Source: Channallabes apus (lineage: Eukaryota; Chordata; Actinopteri; Siluriformes; Clariidae). From it: 64,000 bases of DNA. The position numbers and the translations under genes are program-made. The stretch covers positions 12,132,206-12,196,205 of the forward strand of contig CM060105.1 in assembly GCA_030522415.1 (NCBI GenBank), given 5' to 3'. The notes below the pieces were generated by a model, which made no database searches, had not been told where the DNA came from, and saw only the letters and a program-made list of their open reading frames with translations. Shown in pieces: positions 10,540 through 21,130 of the stretch (the stretch's first letter is position 1; every line of letters begins with the position of its first letter).

Positions 10540-11146
10540 AGCAACGAGATCCCCAACGTGTCCGACTTCACGGCTCCGTTTTCAGCTCCACCCCGACTGC
10601 TTTCGGCTAATCTCGCCGATCGGTCTGCGCAGCTGCAGCATCAGCTCGAACACACCTATAATGTCACACAGTTATCACGTGGTGTCATGACTAGACATGT
10701 TCCAGTGATTAGAATAAATGTCCTGTGTCTCCATCTTTCGGATCACTGAGTTGTAGATGTGATTTAAAAGCACTCGGTCAGCTGTGATTCAGGACACACA
10801 GTGTCTTCTTGAGCTCATCTTGAACTTGAGAATATTGAAGCCCCATTTCTGAAGTGAGACAGTCTGAGTCTAGAAGAGACAGTTCACTTCCACCTGCCTG
10901 ACCGTGTGGCCGAGTGACTGTGAGAACTGTAGGGAAGAAATTTTTTATTTTTCTCATGTGTAGGTTCGGGGTTAGTACACTGTAAAATTAACTGATAAAA
11001 TATGTAGCATCAACGTAAAAAAGATTAGTAACAAGTTTCACAGCTTTTTAAGTTTATTCAATTTTTTATAGAAATTTGCTGGACAAACATAATATTTCAT
11101 CAAATTAGAACATTTACCCAGTTCAAAATCCATTAATGGCATAAGG

Positions 11147-11187
<41 letters not shown>

Positions 11188-11890
11188 ATATACTGTACAC
11201 ACATACACAATCTTTCTCACACTTACTATATAACTTAATTATTTATATATTTTCAAATAAAATTGCATGCTTTAAATACCACCATATGAACTCACGCATT
11301 TTTTTTATTCTGCCCAACAACAACTGAAATATATTAAAGCAACAACAAAAAAAGACATTAACTTCAAAATATCAATGATTAACTGCATAACCAATCACCT
11401 GACAAAAAGATTTTCTACTAAGCTAAAAAGCTACTTACAAAGAGCTACTTACATTTAAGTTAAGCCTTTGTCAGTATACATCACTGCACAGTGAAATCAT
11501 TTGGTTTTATCAAATTATTCACAAAAATCTTCACATATCCCAGTATAGATGGGGTCAGAGCAGGGTCAACTGCTCATATCACACAGTTTATTTAAAAAAA
11601 GAATACATAACCTGTATAATCTATAAATTCTCTTTCTGTAAATTTTTTTCATCATGTTCCAGGTCTACCTTGGGGTGGGAGAACTTTCTGCTTCATAATG
11701 GGGGATCAGAATCAGAACTGTCTGCTCTGTTCTCACACTTTTTCTGTGTCTTGTTTGGTAAACACACCATGCCTGTCTCTGAGCTCTCCTCTTCCTCTCA
11801 CTCATATCTCCTACTCTTTTCTGTTGTAGGTTAGGACATCATTCAGCATAATACATGGCGACAGACTAGCAAATGAGCAAAACTGTTTCA
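10540..11890. other. Spacer without recognised gene
   Basis: No supported coding sequence is seen. The stretch includes the presumed right end of the Harbinger element, which I could not locate, and a CT microsatellite. Confidence 0.6.
11150..11183. repeat. (CT)n microsatellite
   Basis: About 17 CT units. Confidence 0.95.
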
Positions 11891-11894
11891 GTAC

Positions 11895-13320
11895 ATGGGA
11901 GACCAAGCAACCTGGATTAAAAGACAAGGCTTTGGAGTTTTTGAAAGGAGAAAACATGAACAAGAAGGACAGAAGCAATTACTGATGGCCACCACATCAA
12001 CAAATGCGAGTGCACTGAGAGCATCATACCTAGTGGCTATCCGCATTGTTAAGACGAAGAAACCTTTTACTATCGGTGATGAATTGATCCTTTCTGCCGC
12101 TAAGGACCTTTGCCGTGGACTTTTAGGAGAGGATGCAGTTTATAAGATAGCACAGGCTCCTCTTTTGGCAAGCACCATCACTAGACGAACTGAGGATATA
12201 GCAGAGGACACTGAGACACAGTTGCTTAACAAGTCACCGTGATACACAATTCAGGTAGATGAGTCTACTGATAAGGACAACAAGGCAATGCTACTTGTTT
12301 GTGTTCTATCTCTATCTATCTGTCTGGAGGATGTGCACGAGGACATGTTATGTGCACTGTGGCTGCCAAGCAACGTCACAGGAACAGAACTATTCAAATC
12401 TCTGAATGATTACATTTCAGGAAAACTGAATTGGTCCTTTTGTCGGCATATGCACAGACGGAGCTGCTGCCATGATTGGACAGATTTCTGGTTTAATTGC
12501 TCGGGTTAAGGAAGCTGTACCTGAATGTCAGTCTATGCACCGTCTTCACAGGGAAATTCTAGCTAGCCGAAAAATGCTACAATCTGTCACTTCAGGGGAA
12601 AATGTATCTTCAAGTTGGAAGATAAAGTAGCTGCATTCAAAGCCAAACTAGAATTGTGGGGACACTGAGTAAACAGAGGGATATTTGACATGTTTTAAAC
12701 ATTAGCAGGGTTTTGGAAGAGACCGAACCTAACTTAAAATTCTCCCCGCTTTTACAGGATCACCTGTCTCTGCTTTTAAGAGTTCGAGCGGTACTTCCCA
12801 AACTGCAGATCTCCGAAAATGGATCTGCAACCCATTCATAAACAAACCATTGAATTGAATTTATTTTTTAAGCAAACCATGAATTGAGCCTCTCTGTGCT
12901 AGACGAAGGGGAACTGCTGGAGATTGCAAATGATGGTGACCTTAAAAGTACAGAGATCGAAAGTTTGGGCACCCCAAGTAAAAATGTCTATTAATGTGCA
13001 TAAAAAAGCCAAGAAAAGATGGAAACATCCCCAAAAGCCATTAAAATGCAAATGAGACATTGAGACAAGTTGGAATAGGCGGCGCGGTGGTGTAGTGGTT
13101 AGCACTGTCGCCTTGCACCTCCAGAGTCTGAGTCAAAAATACCTTTTGCTTCTGTTTACAACATTGTGTCTTTTGTGAAGCGGGATTTTCTGCAGTGACG
13201 GCGACCAAAACAAAATTACAGAATAGACTGGACATGAGTAACACACTGCGGGTGTCATTGTCTCCCATTAACTCCAGATGGGACTGGCTCGTTGAAGGGG
13301 AAACAAGATCAGGGCTCCCA
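11895..13320 (+). pseudogene. hAT-type (ZBED5/FAM200-like) transposase pseudogene
   Basis: From 11895 the frame reads NASALRASYLVAIRIVKTKK and ...LGEDAVYKIAQAPLLASTIT, then a TGA at 12240-12242 in the place of a Trp codon. The same frame resumes with YTIQVDESTDKDNKAMLLV and FKSLNDYISGKLNWSF. A shifted frame gives ICTDGAAAMIGQISG. After a long degenerate stretch, the C-terminal dimerisation part appears at about 13180-13310 (SAVTATKTKLQNRLDMSNTL, then SLSPINSRWDWLVEGE). DEST and TDGAAA are catalytic-region motifs of hAT transposases. The BED finger and much of the centre are missing. A SINE fragment interrupts the C-terminal part. Confidence 0.75.
13077..13131 (+). mobile_element. tRNA-derived SINE fragment
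   Basis: GGCGCGGTGGTGTAGTGGTT followed by AGCACTGTCGCC is the tRNA-like head (box A region) of a common fish SINE. Only about 55 bases remain and box B is not seen. It lies inside the hAT pseudogene. Confidence 0.6.
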
Positions 13321-16084
13321 TTAATTCACTGAATTGGTGAGTTGTATTTTTAAGCACTTTGTTTTTAGCTGTTTTTATGCCTATATGTGAAAATATTGTT
13401 TTACATGAAACTAGTCCATGAAGCAAAAAGTTTAGCGACCACTGATTTAGATAACCATGACCCTACATCCAGGTCTGTGTCTCTCCTCTTCCTGTATAAT
13501 CATTGCTTTTCACCAGCACTATATTTTTCCATACCTAAGGAAACGTAAAACAGCATAAATAACAATAACAGTAAATCAAACTTAAACGTTTTTCCTCCTC
13601 TAATGTGATAGATCTGTTATATGCCTCATTTATACAGCGACTGTTACTGGTGTTACCTCTCCTGGACAGAATCACCAATGACAATTTAGAGAAAAATCTA
13701 GTTTTTTTTTTACAAAATGGCTTCCATGTGTAGGACCAGATGGTTTTCAGTTATGACAAATCCAAATAATTATTAGATCAGGGTTTTTATGTCCAATTGA
13801 CAGTTATAATAATAAAACGAGTAATGTTAATGACAGACTTAAGTGTTGCATAAAATTGCCAAATAAATTGACATTTCTAAAAATAAATGAAAGACATCTG
13901 ACATACCTTTTCAATTGTCCAGTGCTTTTTATCTAATGATGTCTGACTCAGGAAACTATTTCATATTGTAAAATTTAAAAATAAATCTTTGTGTAACAGT
14001 AACACCAGTGACATTTTGCGGTGACTGACATTTATTTCATACTAATGTTAGTACGCATTGTTGACGAGAAATAAGTTTGTAGAAATAGTTAAAAGATTAA
14101 AGCTAAAAATAATCTGAGCAGCTTTAATGTATTCAGTGATATTATTATTTCAGGTTGAAGCCCACGTACATATCGGTCTGTCTGTCTTTCTGTACAGCCT
14201 AACTCTCTTTCTGACTTATTAATACGAAGAAATAGGGCTGCGCGATTAATGGGAAAAAAAATATGACAATGTCAAATTCATACATGAATGTCGTCTCATT
14301 TCTAAATGAGATTCACTTTTGTGTATTTTCCTGCATTCAGATCATTTTGTGTTCACGTGTTATTGGTCACACTCACACAATAACAAAACAATATTATCAG
14401 AATCATCAGAATAACCTTTATTCTTTATTATTTCACTAATCAATCATAAATCTCCATCACTCCTCTCCTCTCCCTCATTATCCGAGTTCCGCTATCACTC
14501 ACGTGACGTGTAACAAGCAGGCAGATCACAATCAATCACAGTCAGTCAGTACTGGATGGATTTGTAGCGGTAAGAGTCAAATATACATTTATTTAAAATG
14601 TACTTGACTGATACAGGTACTCAGAATAAAGCATGCAGTATATACTACAGTAAAAGAGATGGCACTGACCCCATACCAGGTATGATCAGCAGATCCTCAC
14701 AAAAATCTGCAAACTAGTAAAAAAAAAAAACTAAACTATAGTGCTTTGAGATTCTGGTCCATGATGACCTGATCACATCACACAGTTCCTGTAGGTTCTT
14801 CAGGTGCTCCTTCGTGCTGTGAATCTCCAGTTGTTCCACACCCCAAAGGTGTTCTTGTAACTGGGAAGGCCACTGAACTCATTGTAGTGTTCATGAATCC
14901 AGAGACGACGTTTGCTTTGTGACATGGTCCATTCTCATGCTGGAAGAAGACATTAGAAGATACTAAACCTTCTGGTGTTTATGTGATTAAGGCTTGTGGT
15001 GTCTTATCCAGTGATCAGAGGTTGTTATATATTCAGTTTAGAATTGTGTGCAGTCTGATTCACTGTGCACGATGCACACACACACCACGTCTCTGAGTCT
15101 GTTAAATTAGTTATAAATAAAGGACTGTGTTGTCTGTTCCCCAACATAGAAATGCAGGAACACTGGAGTCTTCATCTCACACACAGATTTTCACTACAAC
15201 CTGAAAATAAAAGAAAAACATCTGAATCAATAAACACAAACTGGATTTTTGTACTTTATGATCAGCAGCATGTAATCATCTCTGCTCCAAGAGAAACATT
15301 ATCATTTTCTGTTTATATAATTTTATTCAACATTTATTCATACATGTACAATATCTGCGTTAGAACATTTAGCTAAAACAAATGAGAACTTCCACAAGTT
15401 CTAACAGGAAAGTGAGCAGACGTTTATCATCGCATCACTGCTCTTATACAATCACAGACTTTAGAGCTTTTTATAAAGTAACTCACACTGCTGTGTGTTT
15501 TATCTCCTGTTCTACATGTATATTTAAGTGCAGACTTTAAGAAGAAGCGGAGGTGAAGTTTACAGGAATGACAGAAGACACGGTGAGGAGGTGGAGAGCT
15601 GGAAGGAGTGTCAGAGTGAGTAAAGTAGCTGATTAAATCTAATATTTGTGGCAGTGTGGCATTAAAGATGATGATTTTCATGAGTTTTTATGAGAGTTGA
15701 GGAGAAAGTCTGCTGCTTATCAGAAACAGGGAAAAGCTGAGATCATCTTATTCAGACAGAAGCAGCAGTATGAAGTCAGAGACAGCAGCGTGTCACAAGG
15801 AGACCAGCTGTTCATTTACAATCACTCTCATGCACTCAGGTGGGATGTTTTATAAACTCCGTCTGACTCCCTGTCTTCTGCTTTCACATTAAGTTTAAAT
15901 CAACACCAAACAGCATTAAAGATAATTGTTAGAAAAAGTCTGATTAAATAGAATAAAGTGACATTTTAACTCTGTAATCTGATATTTACTGGAACTAAAG
16001 AGAAATGCACAAGCTAATGCTAATGTACAAAATAATGCTAATCAGTCTGTTAATGTTTCAGTGTTTATATAAAGAGATCATTAC
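13321..16084. other. Spacer, degenerate repeats, no recognised gene
   Basis: AT-rich sequence. A stretch around 14755-14960 looks like a decayed interspersed repeat that I cannot classify. 15,400-15,850 precedes the last LRR exon on the minus strand, where a 3' exon of the NLR gene would be expected; I see none. Confidence 0.5.
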
Positions 16085-16088
16085 TCAC

Positions 16089-16262
16089 ATCAGTGTCTGT
16101 AGTTTGTAATGTTCATCGTCCTTAAGGGCAGAGAGACACTTCACTCCTGAGTCTCCTATTTTATTCCCATACAGATCCAGTTCTCTCAGGTGTGAGGGGT
16201 TTGATCTCAGAGCTGAAGCGAGAGCAGCACAGCCTTCATCTGAGACACCACACACACGCAAC
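16089..16262 (-). CDS. NLRC3-like NLR, leucine-rich-repeat exon 1
   Basis: A 174 nt minus-strand exon, with a ctctgcag acceptor and a gtgagt donor, starting and ending in phase 2, the standard modular LRR exon of fish-expanded NLRs. It reads VCGVSDEGCAALASALRSNP then LRELDLYGNKIGDSGVKCLS. The end (LKDDEHYKLQTL) differs from its neighbours. These receptors carry FISNA-NACHT and LRR domains for cytosolic sensing; no NACHT exon is in the window. It is one of four LRR exons, all on the minus strand. Confidence 0.8.
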
Positions 16263-16325
16263 CTGCAGAGACACAATGACACACACTTCACTCTCTCAGG
16301 ATATAAACATCAATACAAGCCCTCT

Positions 16326-16327
16326 CT

Positions 16328-16361
<34 letters not shown>

Positions 16362-16432
16362 AAACTTGGGTATTTTATCTAAAGTCAGCAATGATCCCTG
16401 TGTTCTCCTCACACACACACACACACACACAC
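16326..16432. repeat. GT and CA microsatellites
   Basis: (TG)n with GA tail at 16326-16366 and (CA)n at 16411-16432 lie in the intron between LRR exons. Confidence 0.9.
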
Positions 16433-17046
16433 CTACTGATGGTGTTCTCTACTTTAGCTCGGTGTTACTATATGAATGGATTTGAGTCTGTGGGTTTATT
16501 CATAGACATTCTGTATTCATGATTAAATGTGTAATAATATGAGACTATTTTAAAATGTTAGAGAAAGAACTAATGAGGGAATCTGCATGGGTTTAATACT
16601 GCTTGTCCACTGAACTGTTTCCGTAACACAGATCTGGCAACCCTGTTCATAGCAGATAGACACAGATGTAGTGAAATAATCCTCAGTAACAGAACTAATG
16701 TTCATCTCTGAGAATGTCACTGCTGCTTTTAAACCCTGCAGCTCACACAGTGCAGTTAGTTTGTGTCTCAGCTGCAGTTTGTGTGATTAGTTACAGTGTT
16801 GTAGTAAATTTCACAGTCATTTCAGACACACTGCAGTCGCATCAAGTCAGGTTTTGTGCTGCAGCTTCTCACATACGTACATCTGACCCAAAGACTCTGT
16901 GACAAATCATCAGTGTGCAGTGAAAAGAAACAATCTTCCTCCTCAGGACATTGATGATGAACCTAAAACCTCTGCTTCAGTCTCACTATTAGAGAATGTG
17001 TCTTATTGAGGAGCAGGTCATGTGACTCTCAGAGAGATGATCTTAC

Positions 17047-17220
17047 CACAGTGTCTCCAGTTTACAGTCAGGATTCTCCAGTACAGCAGAGAGACACTTC
17101 ACTCCTGAGTCTCCTAGATTATTACAGGACAGATGCAGGTGTCTCAGGTGTGAGGGGTTTGATCTCAGAGCTGAAGTCAGAGCAGCACAGCCTTCATCTG
17201 AGACACCACACTTAAACAAC
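17047..17220 (-). CDS. NLRC3-like NLR, leucine-rich-repeat exon 2
   Basis: A 174 nt exon with gtctctgcag acceptor and gtaaga donor, phase 2 at both ends. It reads KCGVSDEGCAALTSALRSNP, LRHLHLSCNNLGDSG and VLENPDCKLETLW. Its donor-side intron and acceptor flank are nearly the same as those of the exon at 55173-55346, so exon plus intron were duplicated together. Confidence 0.85.
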
Positions 17221-17628
17221 CTGCAGAGACACAATGACACACACTTCATCAACACATTTACATCCTGGTTCATTATTTTATTTTTAAGATGGTGAGTCTA
17301 CAAAATGCTTCTCTATCAGACTTATAGTGCACTATACAGGGGGAATAAACCTGTTTCTCCATAACCTTTGTTTAATAACACTAGACATTTATATAACACT
17401 ATAGATTTATATTACTGCAGAATCACGGAAGTAAAAGTCTGAATCAGGGAGAAAAACAAACACAATCATTAATTTAAACCAAGTTATACTAATTTCAGGC
17501 CTAATGCGTTACTTTTGAGGAGAATCAAAACTCATGTTTTTAATAAACAATATTACTGTCTGATAATTTATTACTAAATAAAGTTTTACAGTAAATAAAA
17601 TGTACAGTACTGTGTAAAAGTCTTATAC

Positions 17629-17632
17629 ACAT
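17629..17632. repeat. Target-site duplication ACAT, left copy
   Basis: ACAT precedes the retroviral 5' LTR and recurs at 30467-30470 after the 3' LTR. A 4 bp duplication is typical of gamma-, epsilon- and spumaretroviral integrases. Confidence 0.85.
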
Positions 17633-18070
17633 TGTTGTGGAACCCATGAATGCTTTAAACTGTCATATGTCCCAGCTTACAATAGGAGATGTATTGCAGA
17701 ACGTTAAAGGTGTTACAGAGGTCAGAGCTCAGCGCAAACTGGAGAGGAAACGCACGAGACGCCTCGACAGACCCCGCGTGCAGTACGCGCACCCAGATAA
17801 CAACACCTATACGACTGCGGTTACCAGAGAGATTCTGCATGGCTGAAGATAAGCAGTGAGGAAGTCAAGTCTGAAGAGACAGAGCGTCCTGTTCGAAGTC
17901 TGGCAGGAAGCCAGCCCCGATACCCAAATATGTATTGTGTAAAATGTGTTAGGTTAGTCTGTAGCAGTATAGGCTTATTGTGTGTTTGTTAGAGGTTACC
18001 ATATAAGGTCAAGGCCTGCTAATTGGTTAAGATGCATGAGACTGCTAGGACAGAAGTCACAGGACGAAAG

Positions 18071-18076
18071 TATAAG
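18071..18076 (+). promoter_or_regulatory. Retroviral LTR TATA box
   Basis: TATAAG sits about 440 bases into the LTR, after a GC-containing U3 and just before a CTT-rich stretch, so the transcript likely starts near 18100. Confidence 0.6.
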
Positions 18077-18418
18077 AAGGGTACTCCTTTGTTCGTCGTT
18101 GCTTCTTCTTCTTCTTCCTTTGGTTCTTCCTTTAGGGTTCGTGGGGCAGTGTTAGCATGCATTGTTAATTTGAGATCACAAGACTTTGTGTTCTTTTATT
18201 TTCCATTGAACTTTTTGCTTAGTATTTGCTATTTGTATTCATAATAAATCTACCTCGTTTTATTTGCTTAAGTTGTAATATTTTGCAATATAAAATAATA
18301 AAAGGACTGCCTCCCATTGCGAGGCCAGTGCCCCCAGCACGGTGCTCAGAGTGTGAGTTTGTTTCCTGCATCGAGAACAGACGGTTCCGGGGACTACATT
18401 TCCAAGGCCTTCTTCTAA

Positions 18419-18425
18419 GGTGAGT
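18419..18425 (+). promoter_or_regulatory. Strong splice donor inside the LTR
   Basis: AAG|GTGAGT matches the vertebrate donor consensus closely. It lies downstream of both poly(A) hexamers, so in U5 or late R. It would let one leader join acceptors before env and the accessory ORFs. Foamy viruses also place their main donor in the LTR. Confidence 0.55.
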
Positions 18426-18532
18426 CACGCGCTTGTCTTTACAGAATTAGATACCGGTAATGTTTCGTCCTTTGCAAATAGACATTCCTTATTCGGGTGA
18501 TTCAAGTGATGTTTATTAAATGCAGCAAAACA

Positions 18533-18546
18533 TGGTGGAGAATGCG
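18533..18546 (+). promoter_or_regulatory. Retroviral primer-binding site, tRNA unassigned
   Basis: TGGTGGAGAATGCG follows the LTR directly and begins with the TGG that pairs with a tRNA CCA end. I could not match the rest to a tRNA; it is not the Lys or Pro type. Confidence 0.5.
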
Positions 18547-18844
18547 TATGGCACTGTTTAATTGAGTAATTAATTGTTTAATTAATACTGTTGTTGATGC
18601 TGGGTATTATTACATTCTTGTTGTCCTTGGTGATTTATTGATGATGAAAATAGTTGAAGTTACTAAGCAAAGATACATTCCATTTACATACTAGTTTTTC
18701 ATGTGGGGTTTTAAGTCTACTCTGCGCGCACAGAACTGAGAGTATCTGAGAGTACAGACAAGTAAAACTGAAAACTAGGAAACCTACTAGAGGTGTAGGT
18801 TCTGTATACATTGAGTGTACCTCAGAGGAGGTAATATTGTGTAT

Positions 18845-21127
18845 ATGGCAGCCAGAGCGGCTGGACACGCGGGTCAGGCTGGACAGGTGATTGTCCATGC
18901 CTTTCCATCACCACAAACCATATGTGAGAGCATGCGATCTTGTTGGGTTTTGGGTCAAGGTGCAACCCAGTCAGTAGGAGAGAATGAGTATCTCATGGTC
19001 TTGGTTCAAGGCCGATTAAAATTAACTTCGTTGTTTAATCAATATCCAACAGGTACTAAGTTTAAAGTATTTTTAAATGATGTGGCAGTTCCGAGTGATA
19101 TTCCAGCAGAGTGGAAATGTGTGAAATTTCTCACACCTAAGGGTGTTGAGCTGCCTAAGAGTAGATCATGTAATGTTACTTGTGATAATGTTGATGTGTG
19201 TGATGAAGTGGTCTCAGTGCGGACTGAGAAGAGTGGGGAAGACACTCCGGAGAGTGGGTTAGAAGACGGTGAATTTGCAGACGTAAATGACGTTTTTGTG
19301 GATTCGGTACCTATGTTTAATCTGCCACGGGAAAATGAACACCCCACCTGTCCGACTTACGAGGTCCTGGTGGAGGAACAAGAGCCGTTGCCAATTAATC
19401 CACTACCGTACAATAAAAGAGGAAAAGACAGCCGAACAGAAATAAGAGACCCTTCACCTAAATATAGAAATAATTTTCCAACTAGTTCTGTCGGTCCCTA
19501 CAGAATTAGAAGTTCACAAGCAGGACACTTGAGTGAAGAAATGGAGGAAGTGTTACAATCTCCTCTGTTTCCAGATGTAGATCTGGAAGGCGCTGTACAG
19601 GTGGCAGGAAGCGAGACAGTTGATGAAATTGTGAGTCGCACCGATTTATCACGCCCGGCTAAATATCAGCAGATAATGATGAAGGCAGCTGCGAGTCAGT
19701 ATATTGTAGCGCGTTTCGTGGAAAATCTGGCTTGGGATGATCATCGGCCCAATCCTGTAAATAGGATTAGGGAAATATTTTATGTCTCGGATTCTGATGT
19801 TAAACACAAATCGACGGTTGTTAAATTGCCTGAGCCGCCAGTAAGACCTAATTCTAAGTCGAACGTGAATCGAGTGAGTTTTACTGCGGATGGAAATGTG
19901 AAGGAACCCTCAAAAATTTGGGAAACTCCTAAAACCAGGCTGAGTCGCGCATTGGGTCGATATGCGGATTCTGAAAGTAGTAGTGATGAGTCTGATTGCA
20001 TGAATAAAAATGAACCTCCCAGTAGAGAGACTTATCCTGACACTACTGATGATGCAGAGTTTTCATCTGAGGAGACAAACCCAGATGACCCGGCTTCAAT
20101 CATGAAAGCACTCGCATTAACCCCTACACCCACGTTAAAGTCCAAAACTCGGGCAACCAGTCGCGGGAGGAGTCGCGGTAACAGTCGCAGTAACAGTCGT
20201 GAAAACAGTCGCGATAGAAAAGGTAATCAGGCTATGGTTGATATTCATGCGTTTCATGCCTTAAATAGTATCAAGCATGATGCTAAACACGGGCCTCTCG
20301 AAAGGGCGCTGTGTGTCTTAGATCAAGGGAAGCGCATGCAAGCGAGTGAAGAAGTCATACATCAAGTTGTAAGAGGCCATACAGGCAGTAAAGTTTCTCT
20401 AAAAGTCTTAGAGCAATATAAAAAAGCCCACGTCAAAGATGACAGGGGCGAGGAGCGTGCCGAGTTTAAAGATTCGGTCGAGTTGGTGGGCATGTGGCCT
20501 ACCATGCGCGAAGTGATGGAGAAAATAAAGTCGCCTAGGGAAATGGTTAAAAGGTTGCAGGACTACTGTCGGCTGCAGCTACTTCCTGGGCTCGGTGATG
20601 TAATGATGATGGGGCCTGAGTCAACAGAAGAGAAATTGATTGAATGGGCCGTGAAATATGATCGGAAAACTAAACTGCTTAAAGAAAAAAATCGTAAAGA
20701 ACAACCTGATAAGAAAAAAGGTAAAGATAAAAGAAATGACACGTCTAAAGATAAAAGTTCGAAGGAAAAGACTTCACAGGAGTTCCGAAGGAGGAATCCT
20801 GCACGTAAGGCTAAGTCAGAACATAAATTCGTTGGTCAGAAAAATCGTTCCCAAAGTACTTATATTAGTCAGGAAAGATGGGAGGAAATGTCGCCTGAAC
20901 AGAGACAGAAAGTCTTAGAGAGCCGGAATAAAGGCGGAAAGTCACAGAAGTCTAATGGTGGTTTTAAGCGCTCCGGGAAAGGTAATAACATGGTTGGTGC
21001 AGTGATAACTGCGTTTAAACAAATGGGTTTTCGGAAAGATGAGGATGGTTCCTCCAATCAGGGAAAAAACAAGGGAGAGGGGCAGGTTAGCCCCAGTGGA
21101 ACGGGTTCGAAGTTCCAATTTAAATAG
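18845..21127 (+). CDS. gag: Gag of foamy-like retrovirus (760 aa)
   Basis: I start at the first ATG in the open frame (MAARAAGHAG...), 312 bases after the LTR. The N-terminal third is acidic and shows no known fold to the eye. A Ser/Arg-repeat block (SRGRSRGNSRSNSRENSR) lies near residues 436-455. Then comes a helical region (HAFHALNSIKHDAKHG..., VELVGMWPTMREVMEK...) that may be capsid, and a Lys-rich C-terminus. There is no CCHC zinc knuckle and no obvious late-domain PTAP or PPxY. Nucleic-acid binding by basic repeats instead of zinc knuckles is a foamy Gag trait. It ends in TAG three bases before the in-frame pol ATG. It would form the virus core. Confidence 0.8.
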   Translation: MAARAAGHAGQAGQVIVHAFPSPQTICESMRSCWVLGQGATQSVGENEYLMVLVQGRLKLTSLFNQYPTGTKFKVFLNDVAVPSDIPAEWKCVKFLTPKGVELPKSRSCNVTCDNVDVCDEVVSVRTEKSGEDTPESGLEDGEFADVNDVFVDSVPMFNLPRENEHPTCPTYEVLVEEQEPLPINPLPYNKRGKDSRTEIRDPSPKYRNNFPTSSVGPYRIRSSQAGHLSEEMEEVLQSPLFPDVDLEGAVQVAGSETVDEIVSRTDLSRPAKYQQIMMKAAASQYIVARFVENLAWDDHRPNPVNRIREIFYVSDSDVKHKSTVVKLPEPPVRPNSKSNVNRVSFTADGNVKEPSKIWETPKTRLSRALGRYADSESSSDESDCMNKNEPPSRETYPDTTDDAEFSSEETNPDDPASIMKALALTPTPTLKSKTRATSRGRSRGNSRSNSRENSRDRKGNQAMVDIHAFHALNSIKHDAKHGPLERALCVLDQGKRMQASEEVIHQVVRGHTGSKVSLKVLEQYKKAHVKDDRGEERAEFKDSVELVGMWPTMREVMEKIKSPREMVKRLQDYCRLQLLPGLGDVMMMGPESTEEKLIEWAVKYDRKTKLLKEKNRKEQPDKKKGKDKRNDTSKDKSSKEKTSQEFRRRNPARKAKSEHKFVGQKNRSQSTYISQERWEEMSPEQRQKVLESRNKGGKSQKSNGGFKRSGKGNNMVGAVITAFKQMGFRKDEDGSSNQGKNKGEGQVSPSGTGSKFQFK

Positions 21128-21130
21128 GTA

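Larger units (their letters stand above)
17633..18532 (+). repeat. 5' LTR of the retrovirus (900 bp)
   Basis: It begins TGTTGTGG and ends AGCAAAACA. TATAAG at 18071-18076, AATAAA at 18243-18248 and 18297-18302, and a splice donor at 18420 are all inside. The first 214 bases correspond to the part that is coding in the 3' copy. Confidence 0.95.

Noticed and set aside
15427..15681. Possible 3' exon of the NLR gene
   Set aside because: The translation shows no B30.2 or LRR similarity and no convincing splice acceptor.
18219..18428. Minus-strand ORF in the retroviral LTR, repeated at 30153-30362
   Set aside because: It is repeated only because the LTR is repeated, and it overlaps poly(A) signals and the splice donor on the other strand.
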